DNA from: Hericium rajendrae
Taxonomy: Eukaryota > Basidiomycota > Agaricomycetes > Russulales > Hericiaceae
DNA length: 64,000 nt
Reading direction: 5' to 3'
Assembly (NCBI GenBank): GCA_033439255.1
Contig: CM065878.1
Location: 3,224,001-3,288,000 of the forward strand
This document shows positions 1 to 11,559 of the stretch, piece by piece (the stretch's first letter is position 1; each line of letters begins with the position of its first letter). The position numbers were made by a program, and so were the translations under genes. A model generated the notes under the pieces. It ran no database searches. It was not told the DNA's origin and saw only the letters and a program-made list of their open reading frames with translations.

Positions 1-1261
1 AACACTGCACGATGAGGACATCGATATTAAGCCACTTCAGGGGAAAAGGAGCTAAATGTCCATGCTGCATACATCGGCAATGGAAAGATGCTATCACGAG
101 CGCTCCGACCTTGAAATTTCGTTATCGTCCGAAGGGGATTGCCCTGATTCTTCTGAATCAAAATCAAAATCATGCAATCTGCGCGGCGATAACATGTAAA
201 AGTTAGTTGAGATTTGCTCATGCACGAGATCTAACGTATACCACCGCCGATCCAACCCTTTCTTCACCAACGTTTGAGCTTGCCATTTGCAAAGAGCAAG
301 GTCTCATAAATCACCACAATATAACAAACCTATTGCCGTCATGTCGAACCAACTGGCGGCGAAGTACATACCAGTATACTATGACTTGGTCAAACATCCT
401 GATCAAGCTAAGTCAGCGATGCGCGTCAAGGAATCGACATTCTCAACATTCCCCATACCTTTGCGTTGACAAACTATTCCATACTAGAATCCATAGTTGA
501 TGCTCCATCGGCGCAAATGGGAGTCTTGAGATGAACACCGGAAGTGCGCAGATCGTCAGTTGACCCTCCATACCATGACATCTGCATGTTGCATACGCAT
601 GGAAAGCCGAGACGCGGGCGGTTGATGAGCAAGGAAGACGGTCCAAGTACGTAAAAAGTACGCTGCCTGGTCGACTGTTCCACGCAATGATGTTATTATC
701 GGCACGTCGATTGCCTACTGCACTGTGGCCAGACACAAGGTGCTGTGCCTTTAGCCATCAAGTTTGTGTCGAGATTTTAACTATAGTACCTTGTATACGT
801 CAGATAGGAGCCTCACCATATGAAGCACCATGACCCACCTGCAATCACAACAACTTGGCAGCCCTCATTAAGCGAGCAGCGGTGTCGAGGATAGTGCGCT
901 CATCTGTCAAAAATGAGCGCCACACTTCACAGATGTCGTATCGTCCTGACATATGGTAGTGTCTGAGTTATTCCTGCCCCATCATGAGCGGAAGTGAACG
1001 CGCGGGTAGGTATACTGTAGCGCTGAGGAGACAGAGGTAAACGCTCAAATGTCGATTGCTCGTGGAATTCTTCTTGTCGTTCTTGCTTTCGATACCTGGA
1101 AAACAAACGCTCTTCGCGGCAATGTATCAGTGCGCAGGACTTCGGGACTTGTACAGTTGCCTGAGCAACGGCATCGTAGTCACAGATGCTACAGATACGG
1201 TATAATTTCCGGCCGCGCGGTGGAAAAGCTACTATACACGCAGATATCGCATTGGATATCC
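1..1261. other. Region with no supported gene
   Basis: This stretch lies downstream of the aldehyde dehydrogenase stop. Only short open frames (under about 135 codons) occur on both strands. None carries a recognisable domain or a convincing chain of exons, and none has a start context paired with splice signals. I see no repeats, tRNA or transposon ends. It could hold the edge of a gene whose body lies left of the window, but nothing in the sequence shows that. Confidence 0.5.
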
Positions 1262-3424
1262 TTACGACGTCTTGATCTTCATATGTACAGACTTGGCCCT
1301 CGTCAACTGATCATAGCCTATGAAGAAACGATAGGATCCCTCAGAGAAGGTAGAAGTAAATGGAAGGACGCACCAAATTTGCTGAGGCTGATACCACGAC
1401 CACTGTTCTTCACCCCGTCCAAGCAAGCGCTGGATCCAGATAATCGCATCTAGACCAGGATCATCAGCCAAACGAATCAACTTGATCTAGGGAAGACTCG
1501 CCGATTGAGGAAGACAGTTCCTGTCTGCAGCTCGTCAACCATCTTGAGAAAAGCATCCTGAGATTCGGAGTTTTTCTCTGCATTCGTCCAGATGGATGCC
1601 GTTAAGCCGTATGGAGAGTCGTTCATCAGACGTATCGCTTCCTCGTCGGAGGACACCTAGTATATCTTGGTCAACAGAGAATCAAGAGTTGGAGGAGTCA
1701 CGGACCTTCTGTATGCCAACTACGGGACCAAATGTCTCCTCCTGTATTCCGAGGTCAACGGAGTTCTTTGTGAAAAGTGAAAACGCTACCATCATCACAT
1801 CCATCGCTGAATCAAGAGTCAAATCAGATGTGAACTGCAAACCAGATGGGATACACACTATGATTGACGTTGATGAGTACCTGTGGAGCGACATATGTCG
1901 TGCCAATGAGGTTTCCCCTATCTTGCATTTGAGGAGACAAAGACGTTCTCAAAGAAATGAACTTACGTTTCTGCCGTCTGGAACCTTTTCTCATCGATAA
2001 GCGGTTTCGCTCCCGCCTTGACTAATGGTGGGGTAAGCGGTCAGGATTACGCCTAACCTCAGGAATTAAAATTCATACCAGCATCTGCGACTTGTTTTCG
2101 AATGCGCTCCGCACTGGCAAGACTGACGACGGGTCCGATTGTGGTTTCCGGCTTGGTTGGGTCGCCGAGCTTATATTTCTGGAACAAAATCGTTGAGTAC
2201 AGCATCGTTCAATGGCCCATAGAAAGTCGATACCTCTACGACGGTGACCACCTTTGCAACTAGAGCATCGAAAACTGATTCGTGTGCATAGATGCGCTAT
2301 CATCCGGTCAGCACGCAGGTAACGCAACCTTCAAAGAAATATTACCTCGATCGCGCAACAGCTTTGACCAGAATTGAAGAAAGCGCCTGTGCGAACGTCA
2401 GATAAGGCGTTTCGGTAGGACAGAAGAGTATTGACCGTCTACTAATTCGGCTGCTGTGTAGTCCAGATCCGCGTCCGCTCGGACATACGCGGGGTCCTTG
2501 CCGCCAAGCTAAACGGTCTTTGAGCGATGTAAAGAGAGGCAATCAGACGTATACAAACCTCAAGCGCCACGCCTTTAAACCCAGAAGCTTCGACAGCGGC
2601 TTTCTCGACTGCTCGGCCACCGCCTACGCTGCCTGTGAACGAGATGAAGTCCACCAAGGGGTGCTGCACGGCACGGGTTACAAGCTCCGGCGACAGGTGG
2701 AGCACTTGGATGACATCACGCGGGACGCCTGCCTTCACAAGGGCATTCGCAAATAGCTCGGCTGTGAGAGGCGTTTGTGGAGAAGGCTTCAAAAGAACAG
2801 CATTTCCCGCAACAATCGCCGGCAAGACAGAATTGATTGACACAAGATAAGGGAAGCTGAAAACCATTATTTCTCAAAGGGAATCAAAGAGAATGAAGGG
2901 ATTGACCCACTTCCACGGGGCAATGACAAGTACAACACCAAGTGGCGTACGACGGATGAACCGTCGGAAGCCGGGCTTGTCGGTGTCCTCAAGGCCTACA
3001 TCAGCTAAAGAGGATTCTGCGATAGAGAGCATGTATTTTGCTCTTTCGAGGAAACCGCGGATCTCTCCAGGTGCTTGGGATACCGGCCTTCGTCATCGTT
3101 AGAACAGGCATACAGAGAACAAATGGGCACCTACCTGCCCATTTGCAGGGTCAGATCTAGCGGTATTTCATCGCTCAATTTCTTGAACTCATCCTGGAGT
3201 AGGTTTCAGCACCGTGAAAGCGAATCAAAATAGCGGCGGGGACTCACCATAAATTTCGCTCCGATAGCAATCCGCTCCTTCAAAGGGACCCGACTCCATG
3301 ATTTCTGAGCATCTGAGGCTTTGCGAATGGTATCATCGAGCTGAGACTCGCTCGGATACACGCGTGTAACCAACGGCTTCTGGCTGTGCGGGATGATAGT
3401 TGTCTGCGACGTGGGAGACGACAT
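1262..3424 (-). CDS. Aldehyde dehydrogenase (NAD(P)+-dependent ALDH superfamily), intron-rich
   Basis: Oxidises an aldehyde to the acid using NAD(P)+; the physiological substrate cannot be told from sequence. The ATG at 3424 opens MSSPTSQTTIIPHSQKP. About ten short introns must be removed. In order the exons give APWK followed by FPYLVSINSVLPAIVAGNAV (cofactor fold), FTGSVGGGRAVEKAA (glycine loop), GAFFNSGQSCCAIE with the catalytic cysteine near 2360, EETFGPVVGIQK near 1710, SPYGLTASIW, and the C-terminal GYDQLTRAKSVHMKIKTS ending at 1262. This order and the roughly 490-residue length fit a full-length fungal ALDH. Near the end, CDYLDPALAWTG and VKNSGRG are both present but lie in different frames around a four-base C run at 1413-1416. 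The donor before CDY also reads GC instead of GT. A sequencing deletion or early decay would both explain this. Family assignment is sure; subfamily is not. Confidence 0.9.
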
Positions 3425-3887
3425 GGACGCTATGATGAAAGTTGGTGCTAGGCTAGCGGGACCAGGCTAATAGATAACAAACCACTGTAGACAGATCGGA
3501 CAATCGGCGCGCCCAATCAGATACTTATGCTGGATCTAATCTTATCGCTCCCGAGCCCCAGGCACCTTCACTTTTTGGACGGCGAACTCAATTTATGGCC
3601 CTCGAGGCTCATTCTAGCCTACACTGCAAGGCCATAGACATGCGGGTTCTCTCTCGTTGCACCAACAACGATGTCCAAATCGTAGGAAATGCGATACAGT
3701 GGGATTGGCCGCTGGTCTACTCGTAGACAATGCCAATGACGACCAGCATCACCATGAGATCCTAAGCCATATTGACACCATATGCATGTGGTGGGCATGC
3801 GCCATGTACAATTTTGAGCTTGGCCCACGGCGGCGTTATTGTCATCTGCGAGAGATCAGCATGCAAGTGGATCCCAACGAACACATA
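3425..3887. other. Intergenic region, ALDH promoter side and left flank of the transposon
   Basis: Holds the presumed ALDH upstream region on the minus strand and the left target-site flank. The TA at 3886-3887 is the left half of the transposon's target duplication. A 69-codon minus-strand frame (3619-3828) is open but resembles nothing I know and has no supporting exons. No other element is seen. Confidence 0.5.
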
Positions 3888-3931
3888 CAGTCATCACCCG
3901 GCGAGCGACGCTGCACCTGGCGAGCGACGGA
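3888..3931 (+). repeat. Left terminal inverted repeat of the pogo-like element (44 bp)
   Basis: Identical to the reverse complement of 6600-6643. It contains two copies of the motif GGCGAGCGACG (3900-3910 and 3920-3930), 20 bp apart. These are plausible paired transposase binding sites. Beyond the perfect 44 bp, similarity continues weakly, with AAGGTGCC shared at both ends. Confidence 0.95.
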
Positions 3932-4243
3932 TTGCCCACTCCGGAAGGTGCCTTCCAATTTTGTACATGGTCCCCACGCTCTACGAGAGTTGCGGAACTA
4001 CTGCGCGTTGTGCAATCTTTCTCTTTCAATGCCCTTCATGTACGAATTTACTAGTTCCAACATATCATATCTGGGGCCCTCCCATCTCTGAATGCATGGT
4101 GTTGTTTCTATTCCTTCCCAACCCTCGGCAATTATGTCTGAAGGACCAGTCAATTTACCTAAATTATAGCCGAGATCGAGCAAGCCGTCGGTTGAGCCTG
4201 CTGCTTAGCCACGTCACTGCAAATCTCTACCCAGCTCGAGATT

Positions 4244-6473
4244 TTGTGCATGGTAGGTCACGCGAAAAGTCAGCAAACTAAAAATCACATCAAAGCAGAA
4301 CTGAAACAAGAGGCTCTCGATACCGCCCTCCAAGACTATCGAGAGGCCCTCGAACATGCCGGTCCTAATGATCGCGTTGAATTGACTCGATTTGCTCGGA
4401 AACACGACGTGGCGGAATCAACACTTCGACATTATCACAAGGGCCGCAAGACTCGCATTCAGGCAGTACATAAGCAGACGAAGCTGTCCGCTGAGGAAGA
4501 AGAAGTGCTCGTTTCCTGGGTCGAAGCTCAGTCGGATCGCGCGCTACCTCCGACCAACGCAAAAATCGAGAACATGGCTCTCCGTATTCTGCGCGAGCGC
4601 GAACCGAACTCTGAACTCGGACACAATTGGATCCAGCGGTTCAAAGAGCGCTGGGGATCACGCCTGCAAACATCATGGGCTTCAATGCTCGACTCACAAC
4701 GGGCTGATGCCCTGAATCCAACTGCGGTGAAGAGATATTTTGAGATGGTCTCAGATCTCTATGAAGAACATGATATCCACCCAGATACGCGATGGGCAGC
4801 AGACGAATCGGGCTTTTGGGAAGGAATTCCAGGCGCGGACCGTGTTGTATGCCGTCGTGGCACGAAGATGCCGCATGTCAGACAGGAAGGCGGTCGTGTC
4901 TTGACTACAGTTTTGGCAGCCATCTGTTCTGACGGGAGATCCCTGCCGCCCTTCGTCATTTTCAAGGGTGGACATCTTCGAGATTCTTGGGCGGAGAACA
5001 ATCCTGGTGGTGCTCTGTGAGTAAAGTTGTCATGAGTCCCGGGCAGATACTGATCACCGCATTAGGATGGGAATCTCAGAGACCGGTTGGATGGATAGCG
5101 AGCTGTGCCTCGAATGGCTAAAGTGGTTCGATGAGCAGACTAAAGAGTCTGCTGCTGGTCGCACTCGGATACTCCACGTGGACTCGCATTCAACTCATAC
5201 AGCCCTGGACTTCGATGATTATGCAGCAGAGAACAACATTGTGTTGGTCGGCTACCCACCGAAGTGCACGCATGGTCTTCAAGGTCTCGATCGCGTCCAT
5301 TTTGCTCGCATGAAGATCTTGTGGCCAAAAGCAGTTCGGCGCTTCGAGCAAGAGCACGGTTATTCCGTCGGCCGCGATAACTTCCTCTCTGTGTTACATG
5401 AGGTGTGGCCCACCGTATTCAGTCACGATAACAACATCAAGGCCTTCGAGGTCACCGGACTTACTCGCCCAGTACGACCTGATGCCATCCCAGAGAGAAT
5501 GATGGCACCGAGTCAGGAATCATCTACGCAATCATCATTCCTTGTCCCTCCCTGCACACCAATATGGAAGGCCGATCGTGTATTACGCGAGGTTGAAAGG
5601 CTCAAGGAAGGACCTGAGTCCCCATCCTCGGAGCATGTCACCTCAAATGCTGCATCGTCGGACTTGATCAATATCGACCCCACTCTCCTCCGCACGCCTG
5701 AGCGGCGTGAACGCGAATTAGCCATACATCTCGCCGAGGATTCTCTCACCAATACACCCCTTGCAGATGTGGCTGGTGGTACATCTCATGTTCTCACACC
5801 GACTCTCGCACATCCAGGCAAAGCAAACGGGCCATATAGCGTCGAGACACTCGCTAGTATGGATCCTGTGGAGATTCACGAAGAGCATTGCAAGCTTTGG
5901 AGCTCTCTCCGCGGGGCTCGTGCGCAGCTTCTCTTGCAGCATGAGCAGGATCTTGGCTTGCAGCGCCGACTGAATGCGAGGACAGAGAAGAAACACAAGA
6001 GCCACACGGCGCAATATATCCAAGATGGTGGCCGCCGAGTCTTTACTGATCCGAGCTACCGGACTGTAAAGAAAGCCGACCTGAGTCAAAATCGACAAGA
6101 TCGGCTTGACAAGATCAAGCGCACTGCCGTTACAGCTGCAAAGAAAGAACGAGTGGAGTGGAGGAAGGGCCAGAAGGAGGCACGCGCTCGACAGAATGAA
6201 CGCGCGAAAGCACGGTGGGAAGAGGCACGAGAAGAGTGCAAAGCAGAAGGTGCAAAGGTCCCGAAGAAACCCGCAGCAGCTCGCAAAGACACAACTCCGC
6301 CTCGCTTTGCTGAAGCAATCTCGCAGGCAGAAGGTTTGACGACACCCGAGTTGAAAGCGGTGGCAGCGCGCTTGGATTCGACATCAGCTGGAAAGGGAAA
6401 GGAGAAGGCGGACAGTCAGGGAAGGATTTTGGCAGCTCTGCGAGCTGGAACAGACACTCAAGACTTAGATTAG
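4244..6473 (+). CDS. pogo/Fot1-type DDE transposase
   Basis: Cuts and rejoins the element ends. Two exons, 4244-5016 and 5066-6473, are joined over a 49-bp intron (GTGAGT...TTAG) and give about 726 residues; a start two codons downstream (4250) is equally possible. Residues about 15-60 form a psq-like helix-turn-helix (FARKHDVAESTLRHYHKG). Residues about 70-140 are a CENP-B-type DNA-binding domain. The DDE_1 domain follows: the first acid is D187 in WAADESGF, the second D297 in HVDSHSTH and the third D333 in LQGLDRVHF. The last two are 36 positions apart. The long tail (about 390 residues) is rich in Lys, Arg, Glu and Ala with coiled-coil character. All catalytic residues are present and the frame is open, so the protein may be functional. 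Confidence 0.93.
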
Positions 6474-6599
6474 ATCAGATAGAACTGGCTCGTAGTTTAC
6501 TGACTCGATGTAACGACGAGACAGGCAGAGGTCGAGTCGCGGCGAAGATATCTGAGAGCGAGCTACCGCTTTTGGATGGCACCTTACCAAAAACAGCAG

Positions 6600-6643
6600 T
6601 CCGTCGCTCGCCAGGTGCAGCGTCGCTCGCCGGGTGATGACTG
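6600..6643 (-). repeat. Right terminal inverted repeat of the pogo-like element (44 bp)
   Basis: Exact reverse complement of 3888-3931, followed directly by the TA target duplication at 6644-6645. It carries the same doubled GGCGAGCGACG motif in inverted orientation. Confidence 0.95.
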
Positions 6644-6779
6644 TATACCCACCTGAACGGCATGCGGTACCCACATGTGACCATCGTGGGGCGCGATGCG
6701 CACACCCAGAGCCGCTTTCCTCGGACGAGGGTAGGCACCTCATCCATCGTGACGCGAAGTCTAGATCCCTCCGCTGCCC

Positions 6780-7873
6780 TCATACGAACGCCTTGCGGTA
6801 CACGTCCATGCCAATGACGTTTTCCAGACCCCGCAACGCATCACGGAGCCACACCTTCACATCCTCCGTCTCCTTTCCAGCCACCCTGAGAACACGACCA
6901 GCGCCTCCCGTAAGGGGACTCAAGGACCACAAAACGTCCATTGGTTCGGCGCATTTGAACACGGAGATCGTGCGGTATCGCGCGTCCAGGTCATTGATTA
7001 CACCTTCCGCCGAAGGACCATACAGAAGCACGTTGGCGTAGCAAGAGTATGGTCCCATGCGATCGCGAAGGGTTCGCTCCGGCAAGGGCGTGACGTTGAC
7101 GGGATCGCCCTCGAGGAGCTGCGCATCGCGCGCGATGCGTTTCCCATCGATAAACAGCTCATTGAGACTGTAGTACTGCGAGAACGCCCACTCCTCGCCG
7201 AGGGCGCGCCGTCCGGACGTGAGCCAATCGAGCAGCACGATCGATGCGTTGCCTGTGAGGCGGAACGTCTGGACTTGGCGATAGGACGCGTGGCGAAAGC
7301 ATGTCACCGGGTCGGGGAGAAGGAAGAGCGCGCCAGTGTCCGCGATCTGGGCGTCGTGGCGCTGCGTGGTGACCGCGTCGTCGTGGCCAGGCGATGAGGC
7401 CCGCGCGGGCGTCGCGGCTCTGTGGCCGGAGCGCGTCTTAAATACCTTCGTTGAGCCCTGCATGAAAGTAGGCCTCCATGAGTCACTAGTACGGTGGTAA
7501 GAGTAAATCTGTAAAGATCTACCTGCGAAAGTAGGACGAGACGCGTCGCTGCTCCGACATCGACAGACAAGTCGATATGGTCTCCCCCGACCAAACCTCC
7601 CCCATAGGACATCATGTACGTGACGGCGACGTCGTTATTCCCCATTCTGGGCGAGAGGAGCTTGAGAGGATACGTCGCCGACATTTCTTCGAACGCGATT
7701 TCGGACGCGTGCGTTCGAACGACGATCCGACCTCCTCCTGCATTGCGCGAAGATGTGGGGTGGAGGATGAGGGTTTCATGGTGGAAAACGATACGGGTCA
7801 CCCGTTCTCGAGGCAGTCGAGGAGCGAATGGCGGGGTAGTAGCAGGGTATATGACTGGTATATGTGCATTCAT
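6780..7873 (-). CDS. Urease accessory protein UreD
   Basis: A chaperone that, with UreF and UreG, loads nickel into urease in the cytosol. Exon 1 (7873-7523) and exon 2 (7457-6780) are joined over a 65-bp intron and give about 342 residues. Family signatures are clear: SATYPLKLLSPR, YMMSYGGGLVGGDHIDLSVD, then across the splice SQGSTKVFKTRSG, LPDPVTCFRHASYRQVQTF, LLDWLTSGRRALGEEWAF and MGPYSCYANVLLYGPSAEG. The C-terminus is DVYRKAFV. The start is chosen at MNAHIPVIYP; an in-frame ATG four codons upstream cannot be excluded. No other urease gene is in the window. The transposon lies 136 bp beyond the stop codon, probably in or just past the 3' untranslated region. Confidence 0.93.
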
Positions 7874-8815
7874 CCGACGGAGCATCGACTCTGCGCGGTG
7901 AAGCGCCAAGTGCAGGCAGAAGCAGAGAGCCGCGTGCCATCCCAAATCCATCCTTCTCGCACTCAGCCGATCGACATCCACCCCCATTCAACAACAAACA
8001 GTGACACAAACATGATGCACTGGATGTTTCTCAAAGCCTCGTAATGGCATATTGAAGGGTAATTTAATAGAGACTAATCGTTATCACCCTGGCCCGTGCC
8101 GTCTTTTGCGCTAAGGCCGATCGCTCTGGATCCGTGAGCCGTCTCTCCTCGGCGCGAGTCACTCTTTGTAAACGTGCAAAGCACAGTGTCATATATTTGC
8201 ATCCAAATGTCTCCGTTGCCATTAGTCGAATGCATTTGGGCTCCAGGGGTAGCTGCGTTTGATCAATGGTCCATTTAGATCGTCCCGCCGCCGGCAATTG
8301 CAGTTCTCGGCACCGCTTTCTCGCATGACCACCAGGCCATTGAAGATCATGCTTTAGCCAGGACGAGCACGGACCCGCCGCAGGTCGAGCGACATCAACG
8401 GACAAGGCCCGACTGCGAGTGCTGTCCAGCGACCAGGCAACGACTGTGCAGGTACCTACCTCCTCGGCCAATGCTTCTTCCGTGGATCCAGGATCTATAG
8501 GTTTTGACATGTTCTCATATATTGGTCCTGGCTCATACAGATGGAAAAAAGGTAAGGAATGACGTGATCGACGGACAACCGGATGGAACTACGAAACAAG
8601 AAAGCACAGCAGAGCGAACAGACAAAGCGGGTGGGGGGATGAGGGGCAGTATCATATCAAAGGAACGTTCGGTCTCCATACAGGAAGAAAAATCACAATA
8701 TACCAGAAACAAAGTGAATAAAAAGAGGCTAGAGTAGGTAGTCATGCATGTCAATGTGGCCAAGTGAGAAACTATGGGGGCCAAAGAGGGAAACATACAG
8801 AAACTGGATGAGATT
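7874..8815. other. Intergenic region between ureD and byr4 (contains one weak open frame)
   Basis: Upstream of ureD and downstream of byr4, both on the minus strand. The only notable open frame is the 148-codon one listed separately at 8064-8510. From 8511 to 8815 the plus strand is A-rich, consistent with a 3' untranslated region of the minus-strand byr4. No repeats are seen. Confidence 0.45.
8064..8510 (-). CDS. Possible small hypothetical protein (148 codons)
   Basis: An uninterrupted minus-strand frame opening MSKPIDPGSTEEALAEEVG and closing with a basic, Arg-rich tail. The ATG has a reasonable context and the frame fills much of the gap between ureD and byr4. I recognise no domain, transmembrane helix or signal peptide. 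A GTAGGT just after codon 17 could be an intron donor, in which case the real protein would differ. Support is only frame length and position. Confidence 0.25.
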   Translation of the reverse strand: MSKPIDPGSTEEALAEEVGTCTVVAWSLDSTRSRALSVDVARPAAGPCSSWLKHDLQWPGGHARKRCRELQLPAAGRSKWTIDQTQLPLEPKCIRLMATETFGCKYMTLCFARLQRVTRAEERRLTDPERSALAQKTARARVITISLY

Positions 8816-11559
8816 TCAGTACTTGCGTGTTGCAAGTGCCCGAATCTCGTAGAGGTACGCGCGGTCCTCTTGCACAAACAGGTCGTCACTCCGCGCCTTC
8901 CACCCGCGCATCTCGCTCCGATGGCGCTCCTCCGCCGTGCGACACGCCTCCAGAAACGCGTCGTCCACATCGCACACCACCATCGACGCACGCGAGCCTC
9001 GGTCACTATCTGACCCTGACGGGCTCCGCCGATGGCTTCGTGACGGACTTGGCGTTTCCACCCGACTTGAGGACACAGACTCGGATGTCGCATTCTGCTG
9101 GTTGGCACGGATGGTGCCACCGCGACCTTCCCAATCATCTTCCTCATCATCGGCGAGGTCGGCGAACACATCTGGCTCGTCTTCCTCAGGAGATAGTGTT
9201 GATATCCAGCACATCCGTGATGGATCGAAAATCATGTTGCCCACTCGGCGGGCGCCCGAGGCGAAAGAGCCTACAGGCGATCCCACGGATGAGCCAGTGA
9301 GATGGGTGATGAGAGCCGGTCGTGTCGATGTGCCTACAGCGGCGTCGAAATCACGAAGAGCCTGATCATTCCCCTCCCACCGGAGGGTTTGAGGTTCCAT
9401 TTCATCTCACCGACAACTAAGAAAAGAAAAGAAAAGATGGTCAACACGGACAGCCTTGTATCGCAAGTCCAGATGATGGGCTCACCTTTGGGTGCGGCAG
9501 AGCCACCCAGATTCCGTATAAGAGTTGGTTTTCGCCGCGTATGGCCAGGAGGTGAGCCCACTGTCTTCTTCCTCTTCGGCGCTGGATCTGAGCCTGTCGA
9601 TTTCGCCGACGAGAACTCTATCCGACCCGTGCGCTTCAGCGTCCGCGACGCAGACTCAGCTGCTACGAAAACCGGCGTGTCAGGGACATCGACTACATCG
9701 TGATCGCGCTGAACAGCTTACCAGACCCGCTGTCCGACATCGACATCTCTTGCAGACCCTGAGCCTTCCTCCGCAACGTGCCCTTGCCCCAGTCTTTCGT
9801 CGCTTCAAGTGCCTTTGAGTGGTACATAGCGCCCGGCACTCGGTTGCCATATCCCTTTGGCTGCACGCGATATTGACTTTCTTTGTCTCGATCGGTCGGC
9901 AGGTCATCAAAGTCATCAAGCTCTGTGCCATCCCCGTACGTCCGCTGCCGTTTTGGTTTGCGCATGACTTTGGGGCCGGAAGGTGCGCTGCTACTGGGTC
10001 CAGGTACTGGCAGCCGTGAGCGATGGGAGCGGAGGGATAGTGATGAAGGTGGGCGCTGAAGAATGGGGGATGTGGCACGGCTCGGACCTGCCTGTGTCGA
10101 GGGAGAAGCGGGAAAGACTGAGGAGATGGGTGGCCTCGTCTTGAGGCGAGAGGACGAAGTGGGCATGGTCAGACGCAAAGCAGCAGGATTCGACGAGGGT
10201 GTCGAGGGACGCGTGGGAGGCACGTTGTACTCCAGTCCGTGCATCCTGCTGGTCGAGTTGGTGTGCGTTTTAGCACGTGAAGCTGCCGTAGGCGCCTCGT
10301 AGCGAGTAGCGGGTGCAGGCGCAGCCACTTGAGAAGACGATCCCGAGCCTGACGCGTGGGATGTACTCGTCTCCATGAGTGACGACAATGACGCCTTTGC
10401 GCGTAAGCTTACGCTGCGACGAGGGGGGTGTGGGCGGCTTGAGACCCGTATGAGACTTCTGACCACGGAGACTGCCGGATTTGACAGCGAGGAAAGAAGC
10501 ATTATTTGCAGCCGGTACAGAGGGGACCTGATAAGTTTGAGCCCGTGTTGAGATACCATGCGGCGGAGGCGAAGGGGGCAGCTTCAACTTCTGGAACTGG
10601 CGTGTCGACGATGGAGGTGGGTTGACTGGAGATTTGGCCCGATCGCTTCTCAATCTCGATAGAGGCCTGACAGATAGGGACTTGGATGGCAAGCAGCTGC
10701 TCCGATAGTCCACGGCGGGACGTCGAACATGCTGTTGATGCGTGTTCTGCAGAAGGCGGGTCTGACTGAAATCGGCGTCGTCGTCTATGACGAGACCTAT
10801 CTCGAAGTTGTCCTCGGGATCAGGGCTTGCAACCTTGACCTCGGCCACCACAGGCTCATGCTTCTTTTTTTCCAGAATTTTGGCGAGACGATTGCCGCTG
10901 GATCGAGAGCCAAAAAGACCAGTGGGGATGACGAGGCCATCGAGATCGCCATCCTCCTCGTCTTCATCAGTTTCCGTCTCGGGTTGTGATGCGGAAGTAG
11001 AAGCAGACGAGGACGAGGGGCCGTCCGCAAGACCGAGATTGGAATACGAGTCCGAGGACTGTGACGACGATGTATGATGGTCGCCCCACTCGAGGGAATT
11101 CTTGGAGGACTGATGATGGAGGGAGGCCGGTCGGAGGGAAAGCTGTGTAAGATCGGAGGGAAGGACAAAGGCATCCTCGAAATCCTCGTCGATGGAAACG
11201 GGCGTCTTCACCTCCTTGGAGGGCTTGGGGAGCGCGGGGAGTGCAGCAACCTTGATGGTAGAGACGCCCTCGTCGTCTTCCTCGTCCTCATCGGTGGAAG
11301 GGAGCGGGGGTCGAATGGTGAACATCCGGGAGCCCTCCTTCCTCGCCATCTCTGATCGGGCAGCCATGCCAGCAACAACAGCCCGAGCCTTTGCCCCGCC
11401 TGTCTTGCCGAGATCCATCTGCACGTCCCAGTCCTCATCATCATCTTTGTCGGACTCGGCGTCGTGAGCATGGAAGGGTTCGCCCTCTGGAAGGTCAAAG
11501 TCTGTGTCGGCCCATTCCTCCTGGGACAGGATGATGGTGGGGGCGGGGACGGTGGTCAT
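8816..11559 (-). CDS. byr4: Byr4/Bfa1-like subunit of the septation/mitotic-exit GAP
   Basis: In yeasts Byr4 joins the TBC protein Cdc16 to form the two-part GAP that restrains the Spg1 GTPase at the spindle pole body, which times septation. The N-terminus is acidic and low-complexity (TDFDLPEGEPF, DEDWDVQMDLGK). The middle is Ser/Pro-rich. The C-terminal part holds the conserved core: VVGEMKWN, then QTLRWEGNDQALRDFDAA, GSFASGARRVGNMIFDP and MCWISTLSPEEDEPDVFADL, ending at 8816. Introns are inferred at 10349-10412 (GTAAGC...CAG), 9663-9721 (GTAAGC...TAG) and 9417-9485. VVGEMKWN and QTLRWEG lie in different frames, one base apart near 9393; an assembly deletion or an alternative acceptor could explain it. 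The length is about 870 residues. Confidence 0.8.

Larger units (their letters stand above)
3888..6643 (+). mobile_element. pogo-like (Tc1/mariner superfamily) DNA transposon, apparently intact, 2756 bp
   Basis: A complete cut-and-paste element. Both ends begin CAGTCATCACCCGG and form 44-bp terminal inverted repeats that match base for base. The element is flanked on each side by TA (3886-3887 and 6644-6645), the target duplication expected for this superfamily. Inside is one transposase gene with an open frame, a DDD catalytic triad and a single 49-bp intron. Perfect repeats and an unbroken gene imply a recent insertion. It sits between ureD (3' side) and the ALDH gene (5' side), so it probably interrupts no core gene. 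The label pogo-like rests on the CENP-B/psq-type helix-turn-helix region plus the DDE_1 catalytic domain. Confidence 0.93.

Noticed and set aside
6465-6783. Short minus-strand frames between the transposon and ureD as a separate gene
   Set aside because: They run into the transposon's inverted repeat and show no domain; the area is most likely the ureD 3' end.
6780-7873. A urease operon-like cluster
   Set aside because: Only UreD is present; fungal urease genes are usually scattered.
10349-10412. Apparent one-base insertion in Byr4 near 10394
   Set aside because: A 64-nt intron starting GTAAGC and ending GTCAG restores the frame without any sequence error, so I prefer splicing.
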